Origin: Methylomonas rosea
Lineage (GTDB): Bacteria > Pseudomonadota > Gammaproteobacteria > Methylococcales > Methylomonadaceae
Reading direction: 5' to 3'
Assembly: GCF_024505055.1 (NCBI RefSeq)
Contig: NZ_JANIBL010000016.1
Location: 1 to 64,000 of the forward strand
Length of the DNA: 64,000 bases
The notes under the pieces are model-generated. The model saw only the letters and a list, made by a program, of their open reading frames with translations. It was not told the origin of the DNA and ran no database searches. The position numbers and the translations under genes were made by a program. Positions 27,510 to 36,422 of the stretch are shown one piece after another (the stretch's first letter is position 1; each line of letters begins with the position of its first letter).

Positions 27510-28709
27510 TTAGCGATTCAGTAGATTGGGCGATAGCGGCGGATTTTTTGCCGAGTGATGGTGTTGCCGATGACGTATTTGCCGGCCGCGCCGTTTTTGC
27601 AGCCAGCGTATTACGCCGGTGATGAACAGCATCGGGCAGAGCAAGCCGGAAAATAGGACCAACAATTGGCCGGTCAAGCCGAACGCTTCCCCGGTATGCA
27701 GCGGATGCAGCCAGTTGATGACGGTATCGGCGCCGCCAAGTTCGGCGGGATTGCTGATCGCCAACACCTGGCCGGAATATTGATCTACCCAGACATTGGT
27801 TTTCGGAAAGCGCTGGCTGGGTTCGCCTGCTTGGCGCAGATTGATGCGATAGCTGCCATTGGCGTCGTGTGGCGTTTCTATCCAGCACAGGCGCGCTTGC
27901 GGGAAGTGGGCTTGGCCGACAGCGACGGCTTGATCCAGGCTGACGCGGGCTGGGCTGTTTTGGGTTATGGTCGATTTTGGCGAGGGCGATGCCTGCAAAG
28001 GCGAGAAATAGCCAAGTACCGGATTAACGTATTGTGGAATTTCTAACGCAATTCCGGTGATCGCCAGCACCAGCATCACGATCAAACTGTAGATGCCGGC
28101 TAGTTTGTGTAAGTCGTAATTTAAGCGCTCGCGGCTGGCATGGCGTTTTAAGCTCAGGGCACCTTTTAATTTGTGTAACGGCGGCCACCACAGATAGACG
28201 CCGCTGATCAAGGAAATCAGTAACAAGCCGCCCAGGATAGCCATCAATATCTTGCCGGTTTCGTCCAGCAACAGCTTGTAATGCAAGTCATAAAGCCAGG
28301 TCATCGCAAACTCGCCCCAGAAGCGATTGGCGAGTACTTTGCCGGTATAAGGATCGACCGACAGCATCAGCGGGGCAAAGCCGTGATGCGCGGTTTCTTG
28401 CGGCTTATAGTAGCGGGCGGTGACCGCGCGCCGCGGATCGTCGGGAATTTCCAGGCGCCAGCCGCGTTGCCGAGTCGGTTCGGCGTGGCGCAGGGCCTGG
28501 AAGAGTTCTTCGTAACTTTGCCGACGGCCAGCGGGCTCGGCAACGACGAGTTGCGGATTAAGCCACTCGTCCAGATCGATATAAAACACAAGCAGGCTGC
28601 CGGTTAGGCCGACCAGCGCAATAATCAAGCCCAGCGACAGCCCTAAATACAAATGCACGGTCAGCCACAATTGGCGTCTAGCTTGCTTCTTGCTGACCGT
28701 TGCTTTCAT
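27510..28709 (-). CDS. PepSY-associated transmembrane protein of a metal-uptake locus
   Basis: 399 residues. It has the PepSY_TM arrangement: one N-terminal helix (LYLGLSLGLIIALVGLTGSLL), a large periplasmic PepSY part, two central helices (ILGGLLLISLISGVYLWWP and IYSLIVMLVLAITGIAL), a second PepSY region (DQAVAVGQAHFPQ...) and a last helix (LLVLFSGLLCPMLFITGV). Conserved His in YDLHYKLLL and NWLHPLHTGE could hold heme. Related proteins act as inner-membrane reductases for ferric siderophores. It follows the TonB receptor by 13 bp and ends in a His-rich basic tail (RHRQHHHSAK). Confidence 0.82.
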   Translation of the reverse strand: MKATVSKKQARRQLWLTVHLYLGLSLGLIIALVGLTGSLLVFYIDLDEWLNPQLVVAEPAGRRQSYEELFQALRHAEPTRQRGWRLEIPDDPRRAVTARYYKPQETAHHGFAPLMLSVDPYTGKVLANRFWGEFAMTWLYDLHYKLLLDETGKILMAILGGLLLISLISGVYLWWPPLHKLKGALSLKRHASRERLNYDLHKLAGIYSLIVMLVLAITGIALEIPQYVNPVLGYFSPLQASPSPKSTITQNSPARVSLDQAVAVGQAHFPQARLCWIETPHDANGSYRINLRQAGEPSQRFPKTNVWVDQYSGQVLAISNPAELGGADTVINWLHPLHTGEAFGLTGQLLVLFSGLLCPMLFITGVIRWLQKRRGRQIRHRQHHHSAKNPPLSPNLLNR

Positions 28710-28722
28710 GTTTTACGTTCAC

Positions 28723-31068
28723 TTAATAGTCGAACTTGACGTTGACCGCGCCGTAGAACGCAATACCGTCACCTGGTGAGAAGAACGGTTGGGCGGTGGC
28801 GCCGAAGGTTTCGTCGTACCAAACGTATTCCCGGCGTGCGTCGGTCAGGTTTTTGGCTTGCAGTTGCAATTCCACTTGCTTGGTCACCTGATAGCCCAAA
28901 TCAAGGTTAAGCAGGGCGTATTCACCGTATTGGCCTCGTTGATTGGCTTGGTCGACAAAGTAGTTGCCCTGGCCGCTGGTCCAGAGAGACGAACGCAGTT
29001 GCGGCAATATTTGGTAGTCGATACCTGCCGAAAACAAATAATTCGGGGTATTGACCACTTGATTGCCGGCGACGTATTCCATCGTGCCAGCCGCGACTGC
29101 GGGCGGATTGGTGACCTTAGCTTCTTGCAACGAGTACGCAGCCCAAACCCCGACTTTGTCGTTCGGATAGACCTTGACTTCAATGTCCACACCTTGGCGC
29201 TTGGTGGCACCGATCATCGTCGAATCGACGCTGGCCAGATTGCGGCTGATTTCGTTGCTGGCGTCCTGTGCCCAATAGGCAACCCGACCCTCGACCCAGT
29301 CCGCCGGTTTCAGCTTGACCCCAACCTCCCAGCCGTCGTTCAGCGAAGGGCCAACGTTTGATTGGTTACGGAACACGAAGGTCGCCTGCCCCAAGCCGAC
29401 TTGGAAGGTGCGGCCCCAGTTGCCGTACAGGCTGTAGCCTTCGATCGGTGTAATCACCGCGCCGATTTTCGGCTGCGAAATCGTGCCATAGTCGTTCAGA
29501 GGATAAGCGCCGAAGGTCGAGCCCGCGCGGTAGTTAAAAAAGCTGCCATCGATGATGTCGGCACGGTAACCCGGCGTTAGCTTCAACCATTTGAAGGGTT
29601 TGATCACGGCCTGAATGTAGCCGCCGTAGTTCAGGAAATCCCATTTCTCGTCATTACGCAAACCGCTGCTACGGCGAACCCGGCTATCGGTCAAATAACG
29701 CAGGTATTTGTTCTCCTGCTGCTGGAAATCGAAGCCGGTTTCCAGCGAAAAGTCGTCCAGCCAACTGACAACCGGATGGTAGGTTAGCGAGGTCATCGCG
29801 CCGTACTGGATTTCGTCGCGGTCGCGTTCTTGCTGCGCTGCGCCTGGACCATAGGTCACGTAACGTTGGTCGTCGAATAAGTTACCGTAAACCTTGGACG
29901 ACCAGAATAAGGTTTTGCTGAGGTTGACATCCAAATGGGTGCTGACTTGACCAACCGTACGTTTGCCGCCGTCGGTGGCATTTCGGGCGAAGGTTTGGGT
30001 TTGATTGAGTAACTGTTCCTGGTAAGTCATATAGCCGGGTTCTTGAGCGCCGGCTTCGCTCCAGCGGGCGATCAGACCTATTTTGTATTTTTGGTCATCC
30101 GGGGTGTAAAACCACTTGCCGGAAAAGCTGTTTTTGTCGGTATCGCTGTGATCGCGGTAGCCGTCGCTGGCGCGGTAAGAAATTTGATAGTTTTGCGAGA
30201 AACCGTCCTTTTCGTAGCCCAGTCCGGACTGGATGTCGTGAGTATTGAAACTGCCGTAACTGAGCCGGCCCTTGGCGTAGTTGCCGCCGGTGGTGGTGTT
30301 CATGCTGATGTTACCGGCGAAGGAGTGCAGGCCGTAGCGGGCGTCGTTGGTGCCGCGCACCACTTCGATGGACTCGATGTCCAGCGGAAACAGCGAGTCG
30401 ATGAAATAGGTGTCGCCGCTATTGGTGTTGCTGGGAACGCCGTCGATCAGCAATTTGACCGCGTTGACCCGGCCTTCGCCGTTGAAGCCGCGAAACGACA
30501 TTTTACCGGTGGTGATGCCTTGGCCGAATTGCGTAACCTGGACACCGGGCATGCGGTGGAACAAGTCGTAGGCCGTCAACACGTTTTGGTCGGCGATCTT
30601 ATCGGCGTACATGATGTCCACCGAAGTGGCGATGTCCTTGCTGGTTAATTTTACACTCTCTGCTTGATCGCTAACGGTGACCGCACCCAGCTCGAAAACC
30701 GAATCGTCCTTTATGGCTGGTGCTTTTGGCGCTGGGGCTTTTTTAACCGCGATTACGCCTTCGCCAACTTGCTCGTACTGTAAGCCGTTCTGACTTAACA
30801 CTTTTTCCAAAGCCTCTTGTACGGTGTAATTGCCCTTCAGCGGCTGGGCTTGCAGCCCTTGCACCACAGAGTCGGCATAGATCAGTTTGGTGTTGGTGGA
30901 CTTTGCCAAGTTCTCCAAAGTGGCTGCCAGCGGCTGCGCGGGCAGGTCTATGCTCGCGCCGGCGCTGTTAGCCGCGCTTGCGTCCATCGACGCAGCCAGC
31001 GCCAAGGCCAGCAGCGGTAACTGTCGGCGCGGCTTTTTCGCAGGTGTGGGGTTAAGTTTGCAATCCAT
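28723..31068 (-). CDS. TonB-dependent siderophore-type receptor with signalling (STN) domain
   Basis: 781 residues from the ATG at 31068, 6 nt after AGGAG; an ATG two codons earlier abuts the site. Order: signal peptide (LPLLALALAASMDASA), STN signalling domain (IDLPAQPLAATLENLAKSTN...GLQYEQVGEGVIAV), a Pro/Ala linker, plug (YDLFHRMPGVQVTQFGQG, DIESIEVVRGTNDARYG) and a 22-strand barrel ending VNVKFDY. Receptors with STN report ligand binding to a FecR anti-sigma factor, and fecIR-type genes are immediately upstream. The ligand could be a ferric siderophore or another metal chelate such as methanobactin, since mbnIRT loci share this layout. Sequence alone does not decide. Confidence 0.9.
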   Translation of the reverse strand: MDCKLNPTPAKKPRRQLPLLALALAASMDASAANSAGASIDLPAQPLAATLENLAKSTNTKLIYADSVVQGLQAQPLKGNYTVQEALEKVLSQNGLQYEQVGEGVIAVKKAPAPKAPAIKDDSVFELGAVTVSDQAESVKLTSKDIATSVDIMYADKIADQNVLTAYDLFHRMPGVQVTQFGQGITTGKMSFRGFNGEGRVNAVKLLIDGVPSNTNSGDTYFIDSLFPLDIESIEVVRGTNDARYGLHSFAGNISMNTTTGGNYAKGRLSYGSFNTHDIQSGLGYEKDGFSQNYQISYRASDGYRDHSDTDKNSFSGKWFYTPDDQKYKIGLIARWSEAGAQEPGYMTYQEQLLNQTQTFARNATDGGKRTVGQVSTHLDVNLSKTLFWSSKVYGNLFDDQRYVTYGPGAAQQERDRDEIQYGAMTSLTYHPVVSWLDDFSLETGFDFQQQENKYLRYLTDSRVRRSSGLRNDEKWDFLNYGGYIQAVIKPFKWLKLTPGYRADIIDGSFFNYRAGSTFGAYPLNDYGTISQPKIGAVITPIEGYSLYGNWGRTFQVGLGQATFVFRNQSNVGPSLNDGWEVGVKLKPADWVEGRVAYWAQDASNEISRNLASVDSTMIGATKRQGVDIEVKVYPNDKVGVWAAYSLQEAKVTNPPAVAAGTMEYVAGNQVVNTPNYLFSAGIDYQILPQLRSSLWTSGQGNYFVDQANQRGQYGEYALLNLDLGYQVTKQVELQLQAKNLTDARREYVWYDETFGATAQPFFSPGDGIAFYGAVNVKFDY

Positions 31069-31195
31069 GATCATCTCCTGTTAGTCGTGGGTGGCAATAT
31101 TTTTTGACTCGCCATACCCCATTAACGAAGCAGACTGGTCAAACTGGACATTTTTGTGGAATATTTTTTTGAACCCAACAGCGAACACCTGTTTG

Positions 31196-32149
31196 TTAAC
31201 GGCTGTACAGCACGATGGTCTGCTTTTGGCGTTGCACGCGGATAGGCAGGACTTTTTCCAAGGCTTGCAGAAACGGCTTCAGATCGGCAGTATTGAAACT
31301 GCCGCTAAGGGTTTGTTTGGCCAAAGCAGGATCGGCAAACGCAAAACGCACGGCGTGATAACGCTCCAATTCCGCGACGACGTCGGTCAACGGGGTATGA
31401 TCGAACAACAGGTGGCCGTTAAGCCAGGCGGCCACTTGTTCAGGATTGGTTTTTTCGGATTTTTGCCAGTGGCCGTTTGGGTCTATCTTACGGCTGAAGC
31501 CGGCCGGTAAGTTTTCGCCAAACCAGCTGCGGCCGGCATGCAGGGCAACTTCGCCTTCCAGCACTGATACGGCGGTGCCGTGATTATCATGCCGCACATT
31601 AAACACGGTGCCGATGTCTTGGATTTTCAAATTTCCCGTATTGACAGTAAACGGGCGCCACGCCTGATGGGCGACGTTGAACATGGCCTCGCCTTGCTGC
31701 AATTCGATCTCGCGGCGCCACCAGGACAGGCGCACGCGCAGTTGTGTATCTGTATTCAATTGCAGTTTAGAACCGTCGGCCAGCTGCACGGTTTGCCGTT
31801 CGCCAATGCCTGTTTGATAAGCCGTGCTGGGCGCTTTGAAATCCTGCCATGCGCCGGTCAGTACCGTGGCAAGCAGCAGGCTGCCGGTTAAGATTTTGCC
31901 GTTTCGCCAGAGGCGGGGCCGTGTTGAGCGTGCGACATTCAAGCCCGTTACCTCGCGGCTTTTTAGTTTGTCCAGGTTTCCCCAAAGGCTTGCGATGTCG
32001 TCGTAAGCCTGCTGATGCGCGGGATTTTGCAGAAGCCATTGCGAGAATGCTTGCCGCCGCTGGTCATTGCAGTATTCGGACTGCAACTCCACAAACCATG
32101 TCGCTGCTTGTTTAAGAGCCTGGTCTTGCGAAAGCTTAGACACCTTCAT
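31196..32149 (-). CDS. FecR-type anti-sigma factor
   Basis: 317 residues from the ATG at 32149. The cytoplasmic DUF4880 part (QAATWFVELQSEYCNDQRRQ) is followed by a single helix (ILTGSLLLATVLTGAW), the FecR beta domain (GERQTVQLADGSKLQLNTDT... VSVLEGEVALHAG) and a C-terminal secretin/TonB short N-terminal-like region (LTDVVAELERYHAVRFAFAD). It transmits the receptor signal to the ECF sigma factor encoded 12 nt upstream. Confidence 0.9.
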   Translation of the reverse strand: MKVSKLSQDQALKQAATWFVELQSEYCNDQRRQAFSQWLLQNPAHQQAYDDIASLWGNLDKLKSREVTGLNVARSTRPRLWRNGKILTGSLLLATVLTGAWQDFKAPSTAYQTGIGERQTVQLADGSKLQLNTDTQLRVRLSWWRREIELQQGEAMFNVAHQAWRPFTVNTGNLKIQDIGTVFNVRHDNHGTAVSVLEGEVALHAGRSWFGENLPAGFSRKIDPNGHWQKSEKTNPEQVAAWLNGHLLFDHTPLTDVVAELERYHAVRFAFADPALAKQTLSGSFNTADLKPFLQALEKVLPIRVQRQKQTIVLYSR

Positions 32150-32161
32150 CAATTTGCCTAT

Positions 32162-32677
32162 TTAGTACTGCGGATCGATTAGCATTTGATGGCAGTGCAG
32201 CATGGCCTTGACCAATTGGCGTTGCACGGTTTTCTCGGAGATGCTCAGTTGTTCGGCGATTTGCGTATATGTTAATTCGTCGATCTTGCGCAGCAGCAAG
32301 ATATGCCGGCATTGTCGCGGTAGGTTGGCGATAGCCAGTAACAGGTGCTCGCATTGCTGGCTAAGAATGGCGAAGTCCTCGGGTTGCATCAGCGGGCAAG
32401 TCAGCTCGTCGTCTAAACCTTGAGTCTTTGCGCCGCTACGCTGATGGTGACGAATAAAATCTATCGACAGTCGTTCGGCGGTACGGAATAGATAGCCGGT
32501 CAGATTGTCGGTGTGCGCCAGACTGTCCTTGCCCAACAGACGTAAATAAGTCTCCTGGCTTAAATCTTGAGCGGCATCCGGGCACTTTACCTTTTGCATC
32601 AGAAAATCGACGATGGCTTCTTTATGATTCAGAAATAATTCGGCTATCTGATCGTGCTGTATGGCGATGACGGACAA
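32162..32677 (-). CDS. ECF sigma factor, FecI type
   Basis: About 171 residues if the TTG at 32677 is the start; it has GGAG 8 nt upstream and places the N-terminus where FecI proteins begin. In-frame ATGs at 32731 and 32764 lack a site. Region 2: VDFLMQKVKCPDAAQDLSQE, then TGYLFRTAERLSIDFIR. Region 4: LPRQCRHILLLRKIDELTYT and QIAEQLSISEKTVQRQL. It should drive the receptor promoter in the 127-bp gap after fecR. I could not point to its -35/-10 with confidence. Confidence 0.85.
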   Translation of the reverse strand: MSVIAIQHDQIAELFLNHKEAIVDFLMQKVKCPDAAQDLSQETYLRLLGKDSLAHTDNLTGYLFRTAERLSIDFIRHHQRSGAKTQGLDDELTCPLMQPEDFAILSQQCEHLLLAIANLPRQCRHILLLRKIDELTYTQIAEQLSISEKTVQRQLVKAMLHCHQMLIDPQY

Positions 32678-32985
32678 GCGGCAAGCTCCGGATTTTTGTG
32701 AACGGAAGTGGGAATTTGCCGCAAGCTGCATGCCAATAAAGGCAGACAGTTGTCCAGTCCGCATAATGCTTAGGGAGTAAGGTTTTTGAGGGAGCTACGT
32801 AGGGCCAGGATTACATGAAAAACTATGTCATATACCGCATTCGTATGCGGCATATGACGCGGTTTGTCGGATCAAAAAAACTACAGTCGGAGCCTTTCTT
32901 TGGCAGAAATCGAGGGAAATTTGTCATTGAGCGTAAGCAAATTCTGCGTCATGCTGCTCACGCTGGCCGTTACCGAGGTATCGAC
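32678..32985. promoter_or_regulatory. Divergent control region, sigma factor versus GlxA-type regulator
   Basis: A 308-bp gap between diverging genes. Its main feature is a 32-nt near-perfect palindrome at 32827-32858, described separately. No other gene is visible: the in-frame extension of the GlxA gene to 32815 lacks a ribosome site and passes through the palindrome. Confidence 0.5.
32827..32858. promoter_or_regulatory. 14-bp-arm palindrome upstream of the GlxA-type regulator
   Basis: Arms GTCATATACCGCAT and ATGCGGCATATGAC differ at one position and flank a TCGT tetraloop. It lies about 130 bp before the regulator start. It could be an operator for a dimeric regulator, perhaps autoregulation, or an RNA hairpin. 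There is no T-tract to suggest termination. Confidence 0.5.
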
Positions 32986-34011
32986 ATGAATAATTTCAGT
33001 TTTTCCAAGCCCGATAGTTTTATCTTTAAAAACCGGAAAATCGGCATTGTGGCGTTTCCGAATGCCCAGAGTTTGGATATTTCCGGGCCATTTGAAGTAT
33101 TCAGCTTTGCCAACTGTACATTACAAATGTTAGGGCTTAGTGAGCAAAGTATTTATACGGTCAAGGTATTAGCGGATACCCCTGGAGCAGTAACGACCAT
33201 GTCCGGCCTGCAAATCATTGCCGATGAGGCCTATGGCGCTCCGAATAGTCAGTTCGATACCTTGTTGATTGCCGGCGGCAATATCTCTGGCGAGCTATCT
33301 AACGTCAAACTGCTGGATTGGATCAAGGCGATGGCGCCCAAAGTCAATCGGCTGGCTTCGGTATGTACGGGTGCCTTTTTGCTAGCTGAATCCGGCTTGC
33401 TGGACGGCTGCAAGGCTACCACCCATTGGCATTATTGCCAGCAATTTGCCAGGAACTATCCGCGTGTAAAACTGGAGCCCGACCATATTTTCGTCAGGGA
33501 CGGCCACATTTTCACGTCGGGCGGCATTACGTCGGGAATCGATTTGGCCTTGGCGATGCTGGAGGACGATTGGGGACAGGAGTTAGCGCTCTATGTCGCG
33601 CGATTTTTGGTGGTGTTTTTGAAGCGTCCTGGCGGGCAATCGCAATTCAGTAACTACTTAACCTGCGAGGCCGTTCATCGCCCCGATCTGCGCGATCTGC
33701 AAACCTGGATCATGGCGCATACCAGCGAGGATTTGCACGTCGACATGTTGGCCGAGCGCATGGCGATGAGTCCACGCAATTTCGCCCGGCTATTTTTAGC
33801 AGAAACCGGCATGACCCCGGCCAAGTTCGTGGAAATGGCGCGTATCGATCAAGCCCGGCATTGGCTGGAAACTACCGAGATAGCCGTGGAAACGATAGCC
33901 GGCAAAGCCGGATTCAAAGATCCCGAGCGGATGCGGCGGGCGTTTATTCGTCAGCTTGGCGTCAATCCGCAGAACTACCGACAGCGCTTCAGCAAAGCGA
34001 TAGCCGATTAG
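32986..34011 (+). CDS. GlxA-type AraC-family transcriptional regulator
   Basis: 341 residues from the ATG at 32986 with GAGGT 6 nt upstream. The N-terminal DJ-1/PfpI-like domain (IGIVAFPNAQSLDISGPFEVF, then ASVCTGAFLLAESGLLDG with the nucleophile-elbow Cys, then TTHWHYC) is followed by a C-terminal AraC DNA-binding domain with two HTHs (LAERMAMSPRNFARLFLAE, ETIAGKAGFKDPERMRRAF). GlxA-type regulators sense small nitrogenous or amide-like metabolites in known cases. It sits 83 bp before the HypX-hemerythrin gene on the same strand, so it probably controls that gene (inference). Confidence 0.88.
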   Translation: MNNFSFSKPDSFIFKNRKIGIVAFPNAQSLDISGPFEVFSFANCTLQMLGLSEQSIYTVKVLADTPGAVTTMSGLQIIADEAYGAPNSQFDTLLIAGGNISGELSNVKLLDWIKAMAPKVNRLASVCTGAFLLAESGLLDGCKATTHWHYCQQFARNYPRVKLEPDHIFVRDGHIFTSGGITSGIDLALAMLEDDWGQELALYVARFLVVFLKRPGGQSQFSNYLTCEAVHRPDLRDLQTWIMAHTSEDLHVDMLAERMAMSPRNFARLFLAETGMTPAKFVEMARIDQARHWLETTEIAVETIAGKAGFKDPERMRRAFIRQLGVNPQNYRQRFSKAIAD

Positions 34012-34094
34012 CTTTTAACACTGCGATTTCTGATGCTGCCGCCAAGGGCAGTCGCCCGAGACTTGCCGAAAATAAATTAAATGAGGGTTTAACT

Positions 34095-36257
34095 ATGCGT
34101 ATTTTACTGATTTCAACCGCATTCTCTGGGCTAACCCAGCGTTATTTCACCGAACTGGAGGATGCCGGTTATACGGTGTCCGTGGAGTTGCATCTGAGTG
34201 ATGAAGCCAAGTTGTTAGAGGGGGTCGCGCTATTTAAGCCTGATTTGATCCTATGCCCGTTTTTAACTCGGCGCATACCCAAGGCAATTTACCAACACTA
34301 TAAATGTTTGATCGTCCATCCCGGTATCAAGGGTGATCGCGGCCCTTCGTCACTGGATTGGGCGATTCAGGCGGGGCTCAAGGAGTGGGGAGTGACCTTG
34401 CTGCAAGCCGACGACGAGATGGATGCCGGGGCGATTTGGGCTTGTAAAACCTTTCCGCTACGCGCCGCGACCAAAAGCAGTCTATTCAACCGGGAAGTGA
34501 CCATTGCAGCGGTCGAATGCTTGTGGGAGGCGTTGAGTTATTTGGAGGCGGCCGATTTCAAGCCGGAACCGTTGGATTACGCTCGTCCGGATGTCAAAGG
34601 GCAATTGCGGCCGCAGATGAAACAGGCGGATCGAGTGATTGATTGGAAAAAACACAGCACCGAGCAGATTTTGAGACGGATACGCGCGGCGGACGGCATG
34701 CCTGGGGTGTTGGACCAGATTTATGGTCAGCCCTTTTATCTGTTCAACGCCCACCGCGAAGACCATTTACGCGGCAAACCCGGCGAGATCATTGCCATTG
34801 CCAATCAAGCCATATGCCGGGCGACATGCGATGGCGCGCTGTGGATCGGTCACCTGAAGGCCAAATTGCCCGGCGGAAACGGCATCAAACTGCCGGCGGC
34901 GCTGGCGCTGCAAGATTTGCTGCCCAAACCGGCGAACGGCTTGAATGGTTTATTCGGCAAAGCCTTGAAGTTTATCGACATCGATTACAGCAAACCGGGG
35001 CGGCAGTTGCCTTGCCAGGAGGTGTGGTATCAACTCGACGGTGAAGCGGCTTATATCCATTTTGCCTTTCATAATGGTGGGATGAGTACGGCGCAATGCC
35101 GATTGCTATTGTCTGTGTATAGACACGTCGCCACGCTGGATGTGAAAGTCATTGTGTTGATGGGCGGCGAAGACTGCTGGTCCAACGGCATACACCTTAA
35201 TCATATCGAAGCAGCCGCCAATCCGGCAGACGAATCCTGGCAAAACATCAACGCCATCGACGACCTGATTTACCAAATTATCATGACCTTGGATAAATTA
35301 ACCATAGCCGCATTATCCGGCGGCGCCGGAGCAGGCGGGGCGATATTGGCGATTGCGCCGGATAAGGTCTTGGCGAGGGATGGGGTGATTTTCAATCCGC
35401 ATTACAAAAACATGGGCGAACTCTATGGCTCCGAATATTGGACGTATTTATTACCTAAACGAGTAGGGCTGAGCATGGCGACGCAACTGACCGAAGAACG
35501 ATTGCCGATTAGTGCTAAGAAAGCTTGGCGAATGGGCTTGGTTGATAAGGTGTTGGATCGGCAACACACGATTTTTGCCGCGCAAGTGAAACAGACGGTC
35601 AAATCCTATCTGGCCGACTACTGCGCATTGAAAGTGCTGTTGGATGAAAAAGCCGAAAGGCGTTGCGCCGACGAGGCCGCCAAACCCTTGGCGGTTTATA
35701 GGAAATTCGAGTTAACCCAGATGTACGCCAATTTTTACGGAAACGATCTTTATCACCAGGCACGGCAAAGTTTTGTGTTCAAAAAATGTCAAACAAAAAC
35801 CCCTGATAATATCGCCAAGCATAGGGTGGTGGAATCGTTAAAAGCACCGCAATCCGGCAGTTTGTTGCATTTTGCTTGGCAAGAAAACTATGCCTTGGGC
35901 GACAAAAAAATCGACGATCAACATAAGGATTTCTTTGTGTTGGCGGAAAGATTGTTAGCTGCCGTGAATAAACATGAGATGAATGACGCGCTATTTGATT
36001 TGTATCAGCACGTTAAAGTCCATTTTGGGGAAGAAGAAGCTTTCATGAATCAGGTTGGGTTTCATCACTATAAAAGCCATGTCAAAGAACACAATCTGAT
36101 GCTGGAAAAATTGTTGGAAATGGATAAAAAAATTCAACAAGACGACTGGAGTACCGAGGAAGTGATGGGCTTTATCGATAAATGGACCCAGCACATTTTA
36201 AAATCCGATCTGGCTTTTAATCAGCATTGGCAGGAAATGTTTAAGTTTTGCGTATGA
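34095..36257 (+). CDS. HypX/HoxX-like protein fused to a C-terminal bacteriohemerythrin
   Basis: 720 residues from the ATG at 34095, with GAGGG 8 nt upstream; the open frame to 33861 overlaps the regulator gene and is rejected. Residues 1-250 form the formyl-THF transferase-like part with the HypX signature HPGIKGDRGPSSLDWAIQAG (His75) and DDEMDAGAIWA. Residues ~300-520 form the crotonase-like part with GGEDCWSNGIHLNHIEAA and SGGAGAGGAI. HypX makes CO from formyl-THF for NiFe-hydrogenase assembly in air (known). Residues ~588-718 are a hemerythrin domain with all seven di-iron ligands: H in DDQHK, H and E in HFGEE, both H in HVKEH, and H and D in HILKSD. HypX is normally about 560-600 residues without this tail. 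No hydrogenase genes are in the window. Confidence 0.88.
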   Translation: MRILLISTAFSGLTQRYFTELEDAGYTVSVELHLSDEAKLLEGVALFKPDLILCPFLTRRIPKAIYQHYKCLIVHPGIKGDRGPSSLDWAIQAGLKEWGVTLLQADDEMDAGAIWACKTFPLRAATKSSLFNREVTIAAVECLWEALSYLEAADFKPEPLDYARPDVKGQLRPQMKQADRVIDWKKHSTEQILRRIRAADGMPGVLDQIYGQPFYLFNAHREDHLRGKPGEIIAIANQAICRATCDGALWIGHLKAKLPGGNGIKLPAALALQDLLPKPANGLNGLFGKALKFIDIDYSKPGRQLPCQEVWYQLDGEAAYIHFAFHNGGMSTAQCRLLLSVYRHVATLDVKVIVLMGGEDCWSNGIHLNHIEAAANPADESWQNINAIDDLIYQIIMTLDKLTIAALSGGAGAGGAILAIAPDKVLARDGVIFNPHYKNMGELYGSEYWTYLLPKRVGLSMATQLTEERLPISAKKAWRMGLVDKVLDRQHTIFAAQVKQTVKSYLADYCALKVLLDEKAERRCADEAAKPLAVYRKFELTQMYANFYGNDLYHQARQSFVFKKCQTKTPDNIAKHRVVESLKAPQSGSLLHFAWQENYALGDKKIDDQHKDFFVLAERLLAAVNKHEMNDALFDLYQHVKVHFGEEEAFMNQVGFHHYKSHVKEHNLMLEKLLEMDKKIQQDDWSTEEVMGFIDKWTQHILKSDLAFNQHWQEMFKFCV

Positions 36258-36303
36258 CATGCGTGGAAGCGTTGCGGGAAAACTGCCCGGCCGGAATTTA
36301 GCC

Positions 36304-36412
36304 AATGCTATTAAGTTAAGCCGTTTGCTGAGCGGAGTCGATGTGGGATGATTGACTTCGCTCCGCTCAGCCGGCGATTTGGCTTGGCAAGAGTTCTTAA
36401 CTTAACGGCATT
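36304..36412. terminator. Nested inverted repeat between convergent genes
   Basis: Outer arms AATGCTATTAAGTTAAG (36304-36320) and CTTAACTTAACGGCATT (36396-36412) match at 15 of 17 positions. An inner pair CTGAGCGGAG (36328-36337) and CTCCGCTCAG (36361-36370) is perfect. It fills most of the gap between the HypX-hemerythrin gene and the HD-GYP gene. It may act as a two-way terminator or be a mobile palindromic repeat. Confidence 0.45.
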
Positions 36413-36422
36413 GGGAGTTTAC

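Noticed and set aside
30043..30648. 201-codon plus-strand frame
   Set aside because: Antisense to the plug region of the TonB receptor; no recognisable domain.
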